A stretch of 64,000 nt of DNA from JALHST01 sp963798435 (GTDB lineage Bacteria; Bacteroidota; Bacteroidia; Flavobacteriales; Flavobacteriaceae), in contig CAWCTF010000004.1 of the NCBI GenBank assembly GCA_963798435.1, positions 310,001 to 374,000 on the forward strand. The letters are read 5' to 3'. This document shows positions 54,706-64,000 of this stretch, piece after piece. Positions within the stretch are counted from its first letter, which is position 1. Each line of letters opens with the position of its first letter. The position numbers and the translations under genes are program-made. The notes under the pieces are model-generated. The model ran no database searches and was not told the origin of the DNA. It saw only the letters and a list, made by a program, of their open reading frames with translations.

Positions 54706-56572
54706 TTACTGAGCTTGCCAGACATTGTTTTCTTGATTCACATCGGCCATAAGTTGGGAGGGATCGATCATGACCGCCTTAATGCTGTCTAACGGGCGAT
54801 TTACTACAAAGCTATAGTCTGAAAAGGCCCAAGGCCAATCGGGCAACACCGTTCTTTTGAGGTTGGTATACGGATTGTCTTTTTCACCGCGCATCATGCG
54901 CAAAGGCGCATAATAGGTTTCCTGTGTACCATCGTTATAAACTACTAAGATGTCTAATGGCATTGGCATCAGGCCAATACGTTCCATCGAGATTTGGGTG
55001 TTTTCATTTTCGGCCGTAACCGCTTTTATGCCATAATCAATGGTATTGGTAGTTTGGGTCCAGTCAGTGAGATACCAATCGAGTTCTATACCAGAAACTT
55101 TTTCGGCCACTCTTTTAATGTCGTTGGGGACAGGATGCTTAAACTTGAAATCAGCATAATATTTTCGTAGGGCTTCCATCAACTTGTCCTGCCCGATAAC
55201 ATAGCCTAGCTGGGACAAAAAAATGGCCCCTTTGCTATAGGCCGAGGCACCATAGGCCGCATTGTACTCATAGCGATCCGCATGGGTGGTTTGTGGCTGT
55301 TCCTTGCCGGAGTAGACTAAGTTGTAATAGCTTTTATACGTATTCGCAAAAGGATTGTCTTTTTTTGGTGTTGTAATTTCATTCATACACAGGGCGGAAA
55401 TAAAGGAAGTGAAACCTTCATCCATCCATTCGTATTTTGATTCGTTGGTAGCCAATACCTGTTGAAACCAAGAATGCGCCATTTCGTGTGCGGTAACGCC
55501 AACCAAACTGCCGGGTTTACGACCGCCCGTAATCAAGGTTCCCATAGCATATTCCATACCGCCATCACCTCCTTGGATCACTGAATATTGGTCGTAAGGA
55601 TATGTTCCGATATTCTTATTATAAAACTGCATCATCTCGGCAGCTTTGGGTTGAATGGCTTTCCAGTTTTCCAAAACGTCCTTGTCGTTTTTATAGAAGA
55701 AATGCAACATCGGACCATTTTCCACTTTAAGGGTGTCATGAATGTATTCAGGATCTGCCGCCCACATAAAATCATGTACCATCGGCGCTTTAAAATGCCA
55801 TGTAAGGGTTTTGCCCTTTGTTTTGGCCACCTTGCTCCCGGGGGCCTCGTACCCATGCCCGATTTCTTGTGGATTCTGTAAATATCCGCTTCCTCCGACG
55901 ATATAATCCTTATCAAGGGTCAGTTTTACATCAAAATCGCCCCAAACCCCATGAAACTCACGGGCAATATAGGGATCGGCATGCCATCCTTCGATGTCGT
56001 ATTCAGCAAGTTTCGGATACCATTGGCTCATAGAGAGTGCAACGCCATCGGCGTTGTTTCGTCCTGAACGACGTATTTGAACCGGTACTTGCCCTTTAAA
56101 GGTCATTTCAAGGGTGGTCTTTCCACCCGGGGGCAGCGGCTTTAAAAGGTCGACAACCAAGATGGTTTCTTCTTCTGAATAGGTGACTGGGGCACCATCC
56201 TGCTTCAACGCCGTGACATGTAAATATCCGATTTCACTCTCCGAGAGTCCGGAGATACCTACTTTTTCCGTTTACATACATTCTGCCGTCGGGATCCGAA
56301 ATACTTTGAAGGCGCATATCCATCTCACTGCCTGGCTGAAATGCATTAAAGTAAAGGTGATAATAGACCCGATTGAGTGCGTCGGGCGAATTGTTCGTAT
56401 AGACCAATTTTTGTGTTCCAACATATTGAAAATTTTCAACATTCATGTCGACATCCATTGTATAATCGACATGTTGTTGCCAATAGCAGGTCTTCTCCTG
56501 GGCCTTTAGAATAAAGGTAAAACCCGTAAGGAGCATCATAAGAAACGAAAATACAAACGTTGATTTCTGCAT
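54706..56572 (-). pseudogene. M1-family aminopeptidase, interrupted by a one-base frameshift
   Basis: Two frames together encode one secreted zinc metallopeptidase of about 625 residues. The N-terminal piece (56234-56572, 112 residues) starts with a signal peptide ending ILKAQ and breaks off at TLGE. The C-terminal piece (54706-56208 from its first ATG) carries GGMEYAMG and the zinc site HEMAH followed 18 residues later by Glu in EWMDEGF. The break is at a run of five A on the coding strand (T-run 56263-56267 on plus). With four A, the reading continues VNGKVGISGLSESEIGYLHV without a gap. All catalytic parts are intact, so this is either a sequencing error in a homopolymer or a very recent mutation. 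The start lies 7 bp after the subtilase gene, in the same operon. Confidence 0.88.
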
Positions 56573-56579
56573 CGTATAT

Positions 56580-58211
56580 TTAGATTTTTATTTTTCCTTT
56601 TACTACTTCACTGGCCAGAATGAGTGCATTATAGGCATTTGCTATTTTCCCTGGAGTAGCTATTTCTTCCAAGCTTGCAGACTTTGTTGGGTTACCCGCA
56701 AGAATAACCTTTATTTTTGAGGCCAACCCAGAATCTAATATAATATGCTTCACTTGCGAGGCAGTAAGACTTGGATACTGTGAACGAATAAGCGCAGCTA
56801 TTCCTGCTACCTCTGGGGAAGCCATTGAGGTACCCTGCATAAATTGGTATTTATTGTGCGGCATAGTTGAATAAATATCGGTTCCCGGGGCAAATATGTC
56901 CACATTCCTTTTCCCATAGTTCGAATACGAGGCTAGAAGTTCAGAGCCATATTTGGGTTCGAGCGCTCCAACGGTGATTACATTATCCGCAAACTCCTGT
57001 TCATTACCGATTTGATCATTGGGAAAGTTCTGATTATTGGGGTCATCCAGGTTTTCGCCATCGTTCCCCGCAGCATGTACGATGAGGACATCATGATCAG
57101 CGGCATATTTAATGGCGTCATAGACCCATTGGGCATTCGGGGAAAAATCCTTACCAAAACTGGCATTGATAATTTTTGCGCCATTGTCAACTGCATATCG
57201 TATGCCCAAAGCGATATCTTTGTCGTATTCATCGCCATTAGGTACCGCTCGAATGCTCATGATGGCCACATTGTTCGCGACCCCGTCCATGCCTATCCCA
57301 TTGTTGCGCTCAGCCGCGATGATACCTGCAACATGGGTGCCATGATTCTCTCCTTTAAATTGGGCCTGCGGATTTCCGTTCCCATAGTTGGTATCGGTAA
57401 GGTCATAAGGATTATCACCTACTATCTTTCGCCCATCGAAATTTATATTGTCATTATATTCCAACTGATCCGAAAAATGTGCTATGCCTTCGTTCAAATC
57501 TGCAATTACTTCGGGGATCGAATCATTAAAGGTGTACATCTGCATTAAAATCCCAACATACTGTTGCATGGCCTCGTCTTTCGGAATGATGCCCGCAAGG
57601 TCCTTTTTGGTATACGAACTTTTCCCCAGTTCTTGTTTGACCGCCGTATCGGCAGTTTGAACCGCCTGTAGGATTTGTTCATATTGTTGTTTATTTTGTT
57701 GTGCTTCGGCAACTTCGGAATCGACATTTTTCTTTGCTTTTGCCTGCAGCGAAGGATCCCCTAGATGGTTTTTTACAATCCGGGCGGCCTCTTTTTGCTC
57801 ATTGTAGGAATCTCCTAAAAAGTTATACCCATGTATATCGTCGATATACCCATTATGATCATCATCCTGGCCATTTCCAGGTTTCTCGCCCTTATTTGTC
57901 CAGAGCACGTCCTTAAGATCCTCATGTGTTAGATCAATCCCCGAATCCAAAACCGCAACGATGACCTTGTCCCCTTTTTTTGTGCCTATTATTTGGGCAT
58001 ATGCCTTGTCGACGCTCATTCCCGGAATCGTATCGGCTACGAGATCTAAGTGGCTCCAATGTTTTTTCTGCGATTCGGTAAGGGGCGCGACTTTCAAAGG
58101 GATCGTATCAATATTCTCAATAGGGGTCGAGACCAAAGTGGTGGCGCCACAACCCCCTAGTAATAGGGCGCTTAAAACCCCATAGAAAGATCTAATAACT
58201 TTTTGTGTCAT
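56580..58211 (-). CDS. S8-family subtilisin-like serine protease lipoprotein
   Basis: A 543-residue secreted protease. The lipoprotein signal ends LLGGC (Cys 21). The catalytic triad is visible: Asp in VIVAVLDSGIDLTHEDL (about residue 89), His in GENHGTHVAGIIAA (about 290) and Ser in GTSMASPEVAGIAAL (about 460). Between Asp and His is an unusually long insertion (about 130-270) containing a charged helical segment (AKAKKNVDSEVAEAQQNKQQYEQI), typical of a subset of Bacteroidota subtilases. It lies 14 bp after the SMP-30-like gene and 7 bp before the M1 aminopeptidase, so an endoprotease and an exopeptidase are co-expressed, plausibly for extracellular protein digestion. Confidence 0.94.
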   Translation of the reverse strand: MTQKVIRSFYGVLSALLLGGCGATTLVSTPIENIDTIPLKVAPLTESQKKHWSHLDLVADTIPGMSVDKAYAQIIGTKKGDKVIVAVLDSGIDLTHEDLKDVLWTNKGEKPGNGQDDDHNGYIDDIHGYNFLGDSYNEQKEAARIVKNHLGDPSLQAKAKKNVDSEVAEAQQNKQQYEQILQAVQTADTAVKQELGKSSYTKKDLAGIIPKDEAMQQYVGILMQMYTFNDSIPEVIADLNEGIAHFSDQLEYNDNINFDGRKIVGDNPYDLTDTNYGNGNPQAQFKGENHGTHVAGIIAAERNNGIGMDGVANNVAIMSIRAVPNGDEYDKDIALGIRYAVDNGAKIINASFGKDFSPNAQWVYDAIKYAADHDVLIVHAAGNDGENLDDPNNQNFPNDQIGNEQEFADNVITVGALEPKYGSELLASYSNYGKRNVDIFAPGTDIYSTMPHNKYQFMQGTSMASPEVAGIAALIRSQYPSLTASQVKHIILDSGLASKIKVILAGNPTKSASLEEIATPGKIANAYNALILASEVVKGKIKI

Positions 58212-58225
58212 ATATTTTGAATTAA

Positions 58226-59149
58226 TTAGTGAACAAGATTATAATAATTTCCGCGATTCAAGGCAGGAAAGGTTTCAAAACAGCCCCGATCCGCCATAGT
58301 AACAAAACAGGTTTTTCCATCTGGCCCGCCGAAAGTGATGTTCGAAGGTTTCTTACCTTTTAGGACTACCTCTTGAAGCGTTTTGGCCTCTGGGGAAACA
58401 ATGAGCACCGTGCCTTTGTCATAGCGTGCAATGTACAAATTGCCCTTTTCGTCGCAGCGCATCCCATCCATGCCGAAATCATCAAAGGAAAGAAATTTGG
58501 TTTTGTGCGATAGGCTTCCGTCACCTTCTATATCATATTGCCATATATTTCGCTGCAGGGACTCGTTTACATAGAGTCTTTTGCCATCCGGACTGACCTC
58601 GATGCCATTGGTCGTACCCATGTTCGCCTCCAACAAGATGATTTTTTTATCGGCATTCACCATCCAAAGACGGCCCGTACCATCGGCCCAATTGGGGTCG
58701 CTAAGATAGATTCTGCCATTGGGCGAGATCGCGAGATCATTGGGTTGGCTCATCCTAGCATCCTGGACCCATCTTTCAGGAACGTTTGATCCTTTTTTGA
58801 CCCTATAAATGGCATGGCCGACATAGTCGGCAATGTACATGGCCCCCTCGCGATCAAAGCGAATACCGTTCCCAATGCTTTTCCCAGGGAGTCTTAGAAA
58901 AATTTCACCATGACCATTTTTGTCAACAATACCAATGGTGCCCTGTTCCTTAAAATTAACGGCATAGAGCATGCCGTCCTTATCGACGGCAGGCCCCTCG
59001 ATGCCCTCGGTAAAAGAAGATTCAGGCATAAAATCGGAACTTGTGACAGATTGGGCACTACTTGCAGTAAGTGCGCCTATCATAAAAAAACAAATAGGAA
59101 TCCAAGATTGCTTATGAGGGGAATAGTTCATCAAACTTGTATATTTCAT
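58226..59149 (-). CDS. Exported SMP-30/gluconolactonase-like propeller protein
   Basis: A secreted beta-propeller of about 300 residues in the SMP-30/LRE-like group. A signal peptide (SWIPICFFMIGALTASSAQS) follows either ATG at 59149 or ATG at 59131; the first overlaps the end of the MBL-hydrolase gene by 38 bp, the second by 20 bp. Family blocks are FTEGIEGPAVDKDGMLYAVNF, GNGIRFDREGAMYIADYVGHAIY, MSQPNDLAISPNGRIYLSDPNW, TNGIEVSPDGKRLYVNES and GMDGMRCDEKGNLYIARYD. They supply the Glu, Asn and Asp metal ligands of the lactonase fold. The substrate is unknown. It is the second gene of the MBL/SMP-30/subtilase/M1 operon. Confidence 0.88.
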   Translation of the reverse strand: MKYTSLMNYSPHKQSWIPICFFMIGALTASSAQSVTSSDFMPESSFTEGIEGPAVDKDGMLYAVNFKEQGTIGIVDKNGHGEIFLRLPGKSIGNGIRFDREGAMYIADYVGHAIYRVKKGSNVPERWVQDARMSQPNDLAISPNGRIYLSDPNWADGTGRLWMVNADKKIILLEANMGTTNGIEVSPDGKRLYVNESLQRNIWQYDIEGDGSLSHKTKFLSFDDFGMDGMRCDEKGNLYIARYDKGTVLIVSPEAKTLQEVVLKGKKPSNITFGGPDGKTCFVTMADRGCFETFPALNRGNYYNLVH

Positions 59150-59975
59150 TAAGTCGCACCCCTTTTTCGGTAGGCTTCAGGGTACAAATTTCGTTGTGGG
59201 CGTCGTGTTCAAAAAACAAATAATATTCATTTTGCGCCATTTTGTCTAAAAATACCGCTTTTTCAGACAAGGTCAGCAAGGGTCGCGTATCGTATCCCAT
59301 CACATAGGTAACCGGAATATGCCCTACTGTAGGAACAAGGTCGGCGCCGAAAACGATTGTTTTTCCTTGGTAGGCAATATGCGGTATCATCTGTTTTTCA
59401 GTGTGCCCATCTACAAAAAGAATGCCAAATCCCATTTCTGGGGATTCAAGATAGGATCCTTTTCCTTTTGTGACAAACTGTAATTGCCCCGACGCTTTCA
59501 TGGGCAAAAGATTTTCTGTCAGAAACGAAGCTTTTTCCCGAACATTCGGATTGGTTGCCCATTCCCAGTGATTTTCATTTGACCAGAATACGGCATTTTT
59601 AAAAGCCGGTTCGTATCCGGTGCGGTCGACATTCCATTGAATACTGCCCCCACAATGGTCGAAATGGAGGTGGGTCAGGAAAACATCGGTTATATCGTCT
59701 CTATGAAAACCAATTTTACGCAAGGAGGCATCCAAAGAATGGTTTCCCCATCGATAGTAATAGTTAAAGAATTTATCGGATTGTTTGTTCCCAAGGCCAT
59801 TATCGATCAATATCAGACGCTTTCCATCGGCAATCAACAGGCATCGGGCAGCAATGTCAATCATATTATTGGCATCGGCGGGATTGGTTTTTTGCCAGAT
59901 CGATTTGGGAACCACCCCGAACATGGCACCGCCATCCAACTTAAAATTTCCGGTTTCTATGGGATAAAGGGTCAT
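59112..59975 (-). CDS. MBL-fold metallo-hydrolase
   Basis: A cytoplasmic metallo-beta-lactamase-fold hydrolase of about 287 residues. The start is placed at 59975 (MTLYPIETGNFKLDGGAMFG) because the fold begins there; the frame is open to 60104 but the extra 43 residues are basic and unlike the family. The metal-binding HLHFDHCGG motif is at about residues 100-108. Further ligands are a His in FVDGHTEKQMIPHIAY and a downstream Asp in VFGADLVPT. The closest well-known functional group is quorum-quenching lactonases and related esterases, but the substrate cannot be assigned. It is the first gene of the operon, divergent from the antiporter gene. Confidence 0.88.
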   Translation of the reverse strand: MTLYPIETGNFKLDGGAMFGVVPKSIWQKTNPADANNMIDIAARCLLIADGKRLILIDNGLGNKQSDKFFNYYYRWGNHSLDASLRKIGFHRDDITDVFLTHLHFDHCGGSIQWNVDRTGYEPAFKNAVFWSNENHWEWATNPNVREKASFLTENLLPMKASGQLQFVTKGKGSYLESPEMGFGILFVDGHTEKQMIPHIAYQGKTIVFGADLVPTVGHIPVTYVMGYDTRPLLTLSEKAVFLDKMAQNEYYLFFEHDAHNEICTLKPTEKGVRLNEIYKFDELFPS

Positions 59976-60216
59976 TCTATGAAAATGAGGCCGAAAGTTA
60001 ATCAATGTTGTAAAGTTTCTAAGTCTATATCTGTTATTATTGCGCATTATTAACATTTTTAAGTTAAATCGTAACGCACTATTTTTTTTGGTTCTGAAAA
60101 TCAATTACATTGACTAAAGACGTAGATATATAGCCGGGATGCTATTTCTATAAAATACCGTTAGAACTTTCTTTCGGAATCCTAAGAATGAGTCCCAGAA
60201 TGCAAAACAAAAGGGT

Positions 60217-62226
60217 ATGGACGATATATCAAACAGTTTTAGGCTCCCTTGGCAAAACCCGGTGCTCATCTTCTCCCTAATTCTTTTTATTATTCTTTTG
60301 GCGCCCGTGGTGTTGAATCGATTAAAGATTCCAGGAATTATAGGACTTATAGTTTCCGGTATGGTCATTGGGCCACATGGCATGAACATCTTGGAAAAAG
60401 GTCTTTTTGTTGAGGTGTTCTCGACTGTGGGATTGTTGTATATCATGTTTATTGCAGGACTTGAGCTTGACCTGGATGAATTTAAGAGACACCGAAATAG
60501 GAGCCTAGTTTTCGGTTTTTTTACTTTTGTCATTCCTATTTGCATTGGCTTTCCCGTTTGTTATTTTCTTCTCAACTATGACTTTTTTGCGAGTCTGCTT
60601 ACGGCGAGTATGTTTGCCACCCATACTTTGGTGACCTACCCTATTGTCAGCAAACTTCGAGTTTCCAAGAATAGGGCGGTCGCGGTCACGGTAGGAGGAA
60701 CCATCTTGACCGATACCGCGGTACTTGTACTCTTGGCTGTTATCGTTGGGGCGCATAAAGGAAACCTTTCCCAAGAATTCTGGCTGCGATTGACCGCGTC
60801 ATTGGGGATCTTCCTACTAATAATGTTTTACATTGTGCCGAAGGTTGCCAAGTGGTTCTTTAGGACCTTGGCCAGTGAAAAGTACGCCCATTTTATATTT
60901 GTACTGTCCATCGTGTTTCTAGCCGCCTTTTTGGCGCAATTAGCCGGAGTTGAGGCTATTATTGGAGCCTTTGTTGCCGGACTTTCATTAAATCGTCTGA
61001 TCCCGCGTTCCTCGGTTCTTTTTAACCGCCTTGAATTCATTGGCAATGCCTTGTTTATTCCATTTTTCTTGATAAGTGTGGGCATGTTGGTCGATATCTG
61101 GGTGATTTTCAAGTATCCCGCTGCCCTGATAGTAGCGGTTGCCCTGATCGCTGTGGCGATGTGCGGTAAGTGGCTGGCAGCCCGTTTGACCCAGCTGGTA
61201 TATAAATTCTCCAAACCCGAGAGGCAGCTTATTTTTGGGTTAAGCAATGCCCATGCAGCGGCCACCTTGGCTATAATACTTGTAGGATTTAAGGAGAAAA
61301 TTCTAGACATCAATATCCTGAACGGGACCATCATCCTAATCCTGGTTACTTGCGTAGTGGCTTCTTTTGTTACCGAAAAGGCGGCAAAAAAGGTATTACT
61401 ATCTTTAAAGGATGATTTTGATTCCCCTTTGATTGGCTTAGGGAACCGGGAACATTTACTTCTGCCGATACTAAACCCTGCCAACATGGAAAAGGCCCTT
61501 GAATTTGCAGTTTTGATAAAAGCGACCAAATCCCCTTCCTCTATTTCCATTCTTACCGTAGTTCCCAATGATGGGGAAGCCGAAAAAAATATAAATTCGG
61601 CCATTCAGTCACTTGAAGAATTTATAAAGGAAACAACCGCCTATGAGACCTTGGTAGATGTAATCGCGGCTATAGATTACAACCCTTCGAGTGGTATCGC
61701 CAGAGTGGCCAAGGAAACCATGGCAGGTATAATTATATTGGGTTGGCCCCGAAAAGCCCGGTTTTTGGACAAGTTTGTAGGGGGCACTATGGATATATTG
61801 CGAAATAGCACTAGTAAAACCTTGTTCATCTGTCATTTTGAAAAGCCTATTGCCAATCATGATCGCCTAGTCATAATCATTCCTCCAATGGCCGAACTGG
61901 AAGGGGGTTTCCCCCTTTGGTTATCCAAAATGTCACAACTGGCAAAAGAATTGGCAACTTCGATGCTTTTTTATGGCAATCCCGCCACACAAGAGGCAAT
62001 ACAAAAATCTATGAAATCACAACGCACCACGTCCCTGCCCACTTATTATGACCTTTTGAATTGGGAATCATTTTTTGACGGGCCTCCAGGAAACTATAAA
62101 CAGGACCTCTTGGTCTTTTTAGCCGCTCGGGAAGGCTCTGTATCGTATTTTAGGGGAATGGAAGATATAACCATGAAAGCGGATCTCGCATTTCCTAAAT
62201 GTAGCAAGATTGTTATTTACCCATAA
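60217..62226 (+). CDS. CPA2-family cation/proton antiporter with stress-protein-like C-terminus
   Basis: A 669-residue inner-membrane Na+/H+ or K+/H+ antiporter. Residues about 18-395 carry some 12-13 membrane segments of the Na_H_exchanger type. Landmarks are NRLKIPGIIGLIVSGMVIGPHG near the start, the paired-residue motif region TILTDTAVLVLLAV and AGVEAIIGAFVAGLSLNRLIP. The cytoplasmic tail (about 400-669) has two weakly repeated alpha/beta units (LLLPILNPANMEKALEFAVLIK..., and DRLVIIIPPMAELEGGFPLW...) resembling tandem universal-stress-protein domains that could bind nucleotide and gate transport (inference). Other antiporters of this family in Bacteroidota have the same layout. It is divergent from the MBL gene. 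Confidence 0.92.
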   Translation: MDDISNSFRLPWQNPVLIFSLILFIILLAPVVLNRLKIPGIIGLIVSGMVIGPHGMNILEKGLFVEVFSTVGLLYIMFIAGLELDLDEFKRHRNRSLVFGFFTFVIPICIGFPVCYFLLNYDFFASLLTASMFATHTLVTYPIVSKLRVSKNRAVAVTVGGTILTDTAVLVLLAVIVGAHKGNLSQEFWLRLTASLGIFLLIMFYIVPKVAKWFFRTLASEKYAHFIFVLSIVFLAAFLAQLAGVEAIIGAFVAGLSLNRLIPRSSVLFNRLEFIGNALFIPFFLISVGMLVDIWVIFKYPAALIVAVALIAVAMCGKWLAARLTQLVYKFSKPERQLIFGLSNAHAAATLAIILVGFKEKILDINILNGTIILILVTCVVASFVTEKAAKKVLLSLKDDFDSPLIGLGNREHLLLPILNPANMEKALEFAVLIKATKSPSSISILTVVPNDGEAEKNINSAIQSLEEFIKETTAYETLVDVIAAIDYNPSSGIARVAKETMAGIIILGWPRKARFLDKFVGGTMDILRNSTSKTLFICHFEKPIANHDRLVIIIPPMAELEGGFPLWLSKMSQLAKELATSMLFYGNPATQEAIQKSMKSQRTTSLPTYYDLLNWESFFDGPPGNYKQDLLVFLAAREGSVSYFRGMEDITMKADLAFPKCSKIVIYP

Positions 62227-62425
62227 TTCAGAACGGAGTTTGTCACCTCAAAATGCACCTACTTTATAGAATAAACCGACCAACTGGGGTACGATACCGA
62301 ATATCAATTGTTTACCACTAAGGACATTCTCATAAAATTTAAAACTACCTAATACGGAGAGGATTTAATTACCGGCTCCGGTTGATTCTATTAAAAAGCC
62401 TATTTTTAGCTCCAACTCAAGAAAT

Positions 62426-64000
62426 TTGAAGAAACTAGAACGCAGTTTATCCTTAACCTCGGTCATCGCCATAAGTATTGGCGGCATGTTGGGCAGTGGT
62501 ATCTTTGTACTACCGGGAATCGCAGCCGCCAAAACAGGGTCTTCGATCTGGTTGGCCTATTTATTGGCCGCCGTCTGTATTCTACCAGCCGCACTCTCCA
62601 AATCAGAACTCGCGACTTCAATGCCTTCATCAGGAGGCACCTATGTTTATATTGAGCGTGCTTTTGGACCCATATTGGGCACTATTTCAGGAATCGGTCT
62701 TTGGCTGTCTTTACTTTTTAAAAGTGCTTTCGCCTTAGTAGGTTTCGGCGCATACCTATCGATTTTTGTCGATTTGGACATTGGAGTGACCAAATACATT
62801 GCTGTATTTTTCTTACTGATCATCCTGTTCTTGAATATTCTGGGCGTCAAAAAAGTTGGTAAAGTTCAGATCGTTATTGTTACTATTAGTTTGATAAGTC
62901 TGGCGTTGGTATTAGTCTTCGGCCTACCCCAAGTATCGCCCCAATTACTGAAGCCCTTTTTGTCAAATGGTCAAATGGGATTGTTCTCAACCGTGGCCTT
63001 TGTATATATTTCCTATGCCGGGGTCACTAAAGTTGCTGCCATTGCTGGAGAAATAAAGAATCCCGGCAAGAATCTTCCCTTGGCAATGATTTTATCCTTG
63101 ACCATTATGGCTGCGATCTATGTTTTTATAGCCTTTGTACTTGTCGGCAATATTCCAATGGAGTCCCTTAAGACTGACATCAAGCCAATATATACGATTG
63201 CCCAGCTATTGGGAGGTACTTATATAGGGTATATTTCTGCCGCAGTCGGCATCATTACCTTGTTTTCAATGGCCAATTCAGGCGTGTTGGCGGCATCCCG
63301 GTTTCCATTTGCAATGGCAATCGATAAGCTCCTTCCTGAATTTATGGGAAAGATCCATTCTAAATATTTAACGCCGATTACCACGATTATCATGACATGT
63401 GCGGCCATGGCCCTCGTCATCTTGTTTCTTGATGTAGAGAAAATTGCCAAACTTGCCAGTGCCTTTATGGTTATGATGTTCATTTTGGTCAATGCCTGTG
63501 TCATCGTTTTGCGGGAAACGGCCGCCCAATGGTATAATCCACCTTATCGTTCCCCCATGTACCCTTTCATGCAATTGTTCGGGATATTTAGTGGCGTAGG
63601 CCTTTTGGTGTTTTTGGGAATCGGACCGTTTCTTGCCATAATCGCAATTTTCGTAATCGGAACCTTCATATTTTTTAAGTTCGGCAAAGATGCGACACGA
63701 ACTGGTATTTTGAAAAAATACGGGCATCGACCCGCCTTGTATCTTTTTTATAAAAAGAAAGAGAGGGGTAAAATCACCTACAGGAACAGCCAGGCCATGG
63801 ATGTACGTAGTTTAGATGGAAATTTGATATCGGATGCAGGAGTGGTCGTTCCGCTTCTGGGCAATGAACGATCGCCTGAAATGTTGGTCGAAATTGCCGC
63901 CGCAATCAACAAACGGGACAAAATTCAAGTGGTCAATATTACCGAGGTCCCCAATCAAACGTTTTTGGACGCTATGGTCGATGAAAACCCTAGGATAAAT
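62426..64000 (+). CDS. APC-superfamily amino-acid permease, 3' end beyond the window
   Basis: A partial gene: 525 codons are present without a stop. The likely start is TTG at 62426 (LKKLERSLSLTSVIAISIGGMLGSGIFVLPGIAA), since the frame has no ATG before the conserved first helix; an upstream stop is at 62366. The GSGIFVLPG motif in helix 1 is the substrate/sodium-site signature of the APC fold. About 12 membrane segments follow, including VYISYAGVTKVAAIAGEIKNPGKNLP in the helix 6-7 region. After the last helix (about residue 420) a cytoplasmic tail begins, and VVVPLLGNERSPEMLVEIAAAI opens a universal-stress-protein-like domain that runs off the window. The transported compound is unknown. Confidence 0.9.
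   Translation, partial: MKKLERSLSLTSVIAISIGGMLGSGIFVLPGIAAAKTGSSIWLAYLLAAVCILPAALSKSELATSMPSSGGTYVYIERAFGPILGTISGIGLWLSLLFKSAFALVGFGAYLSIFVDLDIGVTKYIAVFFLLIILFLNILGVKKVGKVQIVIVTISLISLALVLVFGLPQVSPQLLKPFLSNGQMGLFSTVAFVYISYAGVTKVAAIAGEIKNPGKNLPLAMILSLTIMAAIYVFIAFVLVGNIPMESLKTDIKPIYTIAQLLGGTYIGYISAAVGIITLFSMANSGVLAASRFPFAMAIDKLLPEFMGKIHSKYLTPITTIIMTCAAMALVILFLDVEKIAKLASAFMVMMFILVNACVIVLRETAAQWYNPPYRSPMYPFMQLFGIFSGVGLLVFLGIGPFLAIIAIFVIGTFIFFKFGKDATRTGILKKYGHRPALYLFYKKKERGKITYRNSQAMDVRSLDGNLISDAGVVVPLLGNERSPEMLVEIAAAINKRDKIQVVNITEVPNQTFLDAMVDENPRIN

Noticed and set aside
56234..56572. Programmed ribosomal frameshift in the M1 gene
   Set aside because: The shift needed is +1 at a simple A-run, without a recognisable slow codon, stop or stimulatory structure. 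A homopolymer indel is simpler.
1..64000. CRISPR array
   Set aside because: No short, regularly spaced direct repeats with unique spacers, and no cas genes. The only regular repeats are the kilobase-scale coding ones.

Overview
The window reads as chromosomal DNA of a gliding marine-type member of the Flavobacteriaceae (Bacteroidota). The evidence is: two proteins with type IX secretion system (T9SS) type-B C-terminal sorting domains, each followed by a PorP/SprF-family partner; a 5661-residue SprB-like adhesin; promoters with the Bacteroidetes -7 element TAnnTTTG; few Shine-Dalgarno sequences and several probable TTG starts; many lipoproteins; and a GH95 alpha-L-fucosidase. The background is AT-rich.

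Layout. 1-6 kb is housekeeping: gltX, an SPFH/band-7 membrane protein, a leftward three-gene envelope operon (YtxH, holin-like, small DUF6327-like) and glnS. 6-29.4 kb is a surface-adhesin/gliding locus: an Ig-like type-B cargo protein with a PorP/SprF protein that carries two C-terminal SPOR-like repeats, a 0.9-kb non-coding gap, then the giant SprB-like gene followed after 18 bp by sprF. 29.4-36.5 kb returns to housekeeping: folB, a tRNA-Cys-like gene with an unusual anticodon loop, a normal tRNA-Cys, a LysE-type exporter, a GIN-domain protein, rnr, rpiB, a cation diffusion facilitator and an acetyltransferase. 36.5-39.6 kb holds a solitary m5C DNA methyltransferase, a small unknown protein and an NlpC/P60 lipoprotein. 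39.6-52.2 kb is a leftward block of secreted and oxidative enzymes: Gfo/Idh/MocA oxidoreductase, PQQ dehydrogenase with cytochrome c, YncE/phosphoesterase, S10 peptidase, GH95 fucosidase, VOC protein, SDR and SMP-30 lactonase. 52.4-60 kb holds rnpA with an S41 protease and a leftward operon of MBL hydrolase, SMP-30 protein, subtilase and an M1 aminopeptidase with a single-base frameshift. 60.2-64 kb holds two rightward transporters, a CPA2 antiporter and an APC permease cut by the window edge, both with stress-protein-like C-termini.

The most striking signal lies inside the SprB-like gene. Two tandem arrays, with periods of 1686 bp and 1797 bp (both multiples of 3), are essentially identical between copies. 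They are far more GC-rich than the rest of the gene (hand counts of 63-67% in sampled 60-base lines, against 38-48% outside). The edges of sequence identity coincide with the edges of the GC shift. Beyond those edges the same protein domains continue as diverged, AT-rich homologues. This looks like homogenisation plus compositional replacement (biased gene conversion, or expansion of a foreign GC-rich cassette) within one adhesin gene.

How the genes may work together. The type-B cargo proteins would leave through the T9SS with help from their SprF-type partners and form surface adhesins. The 40-52 kb enzymes look like outer-envelope and periplasmic machinery that releases and oxidises sugars, plausibly fucose. 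That substrate assignment is inference.
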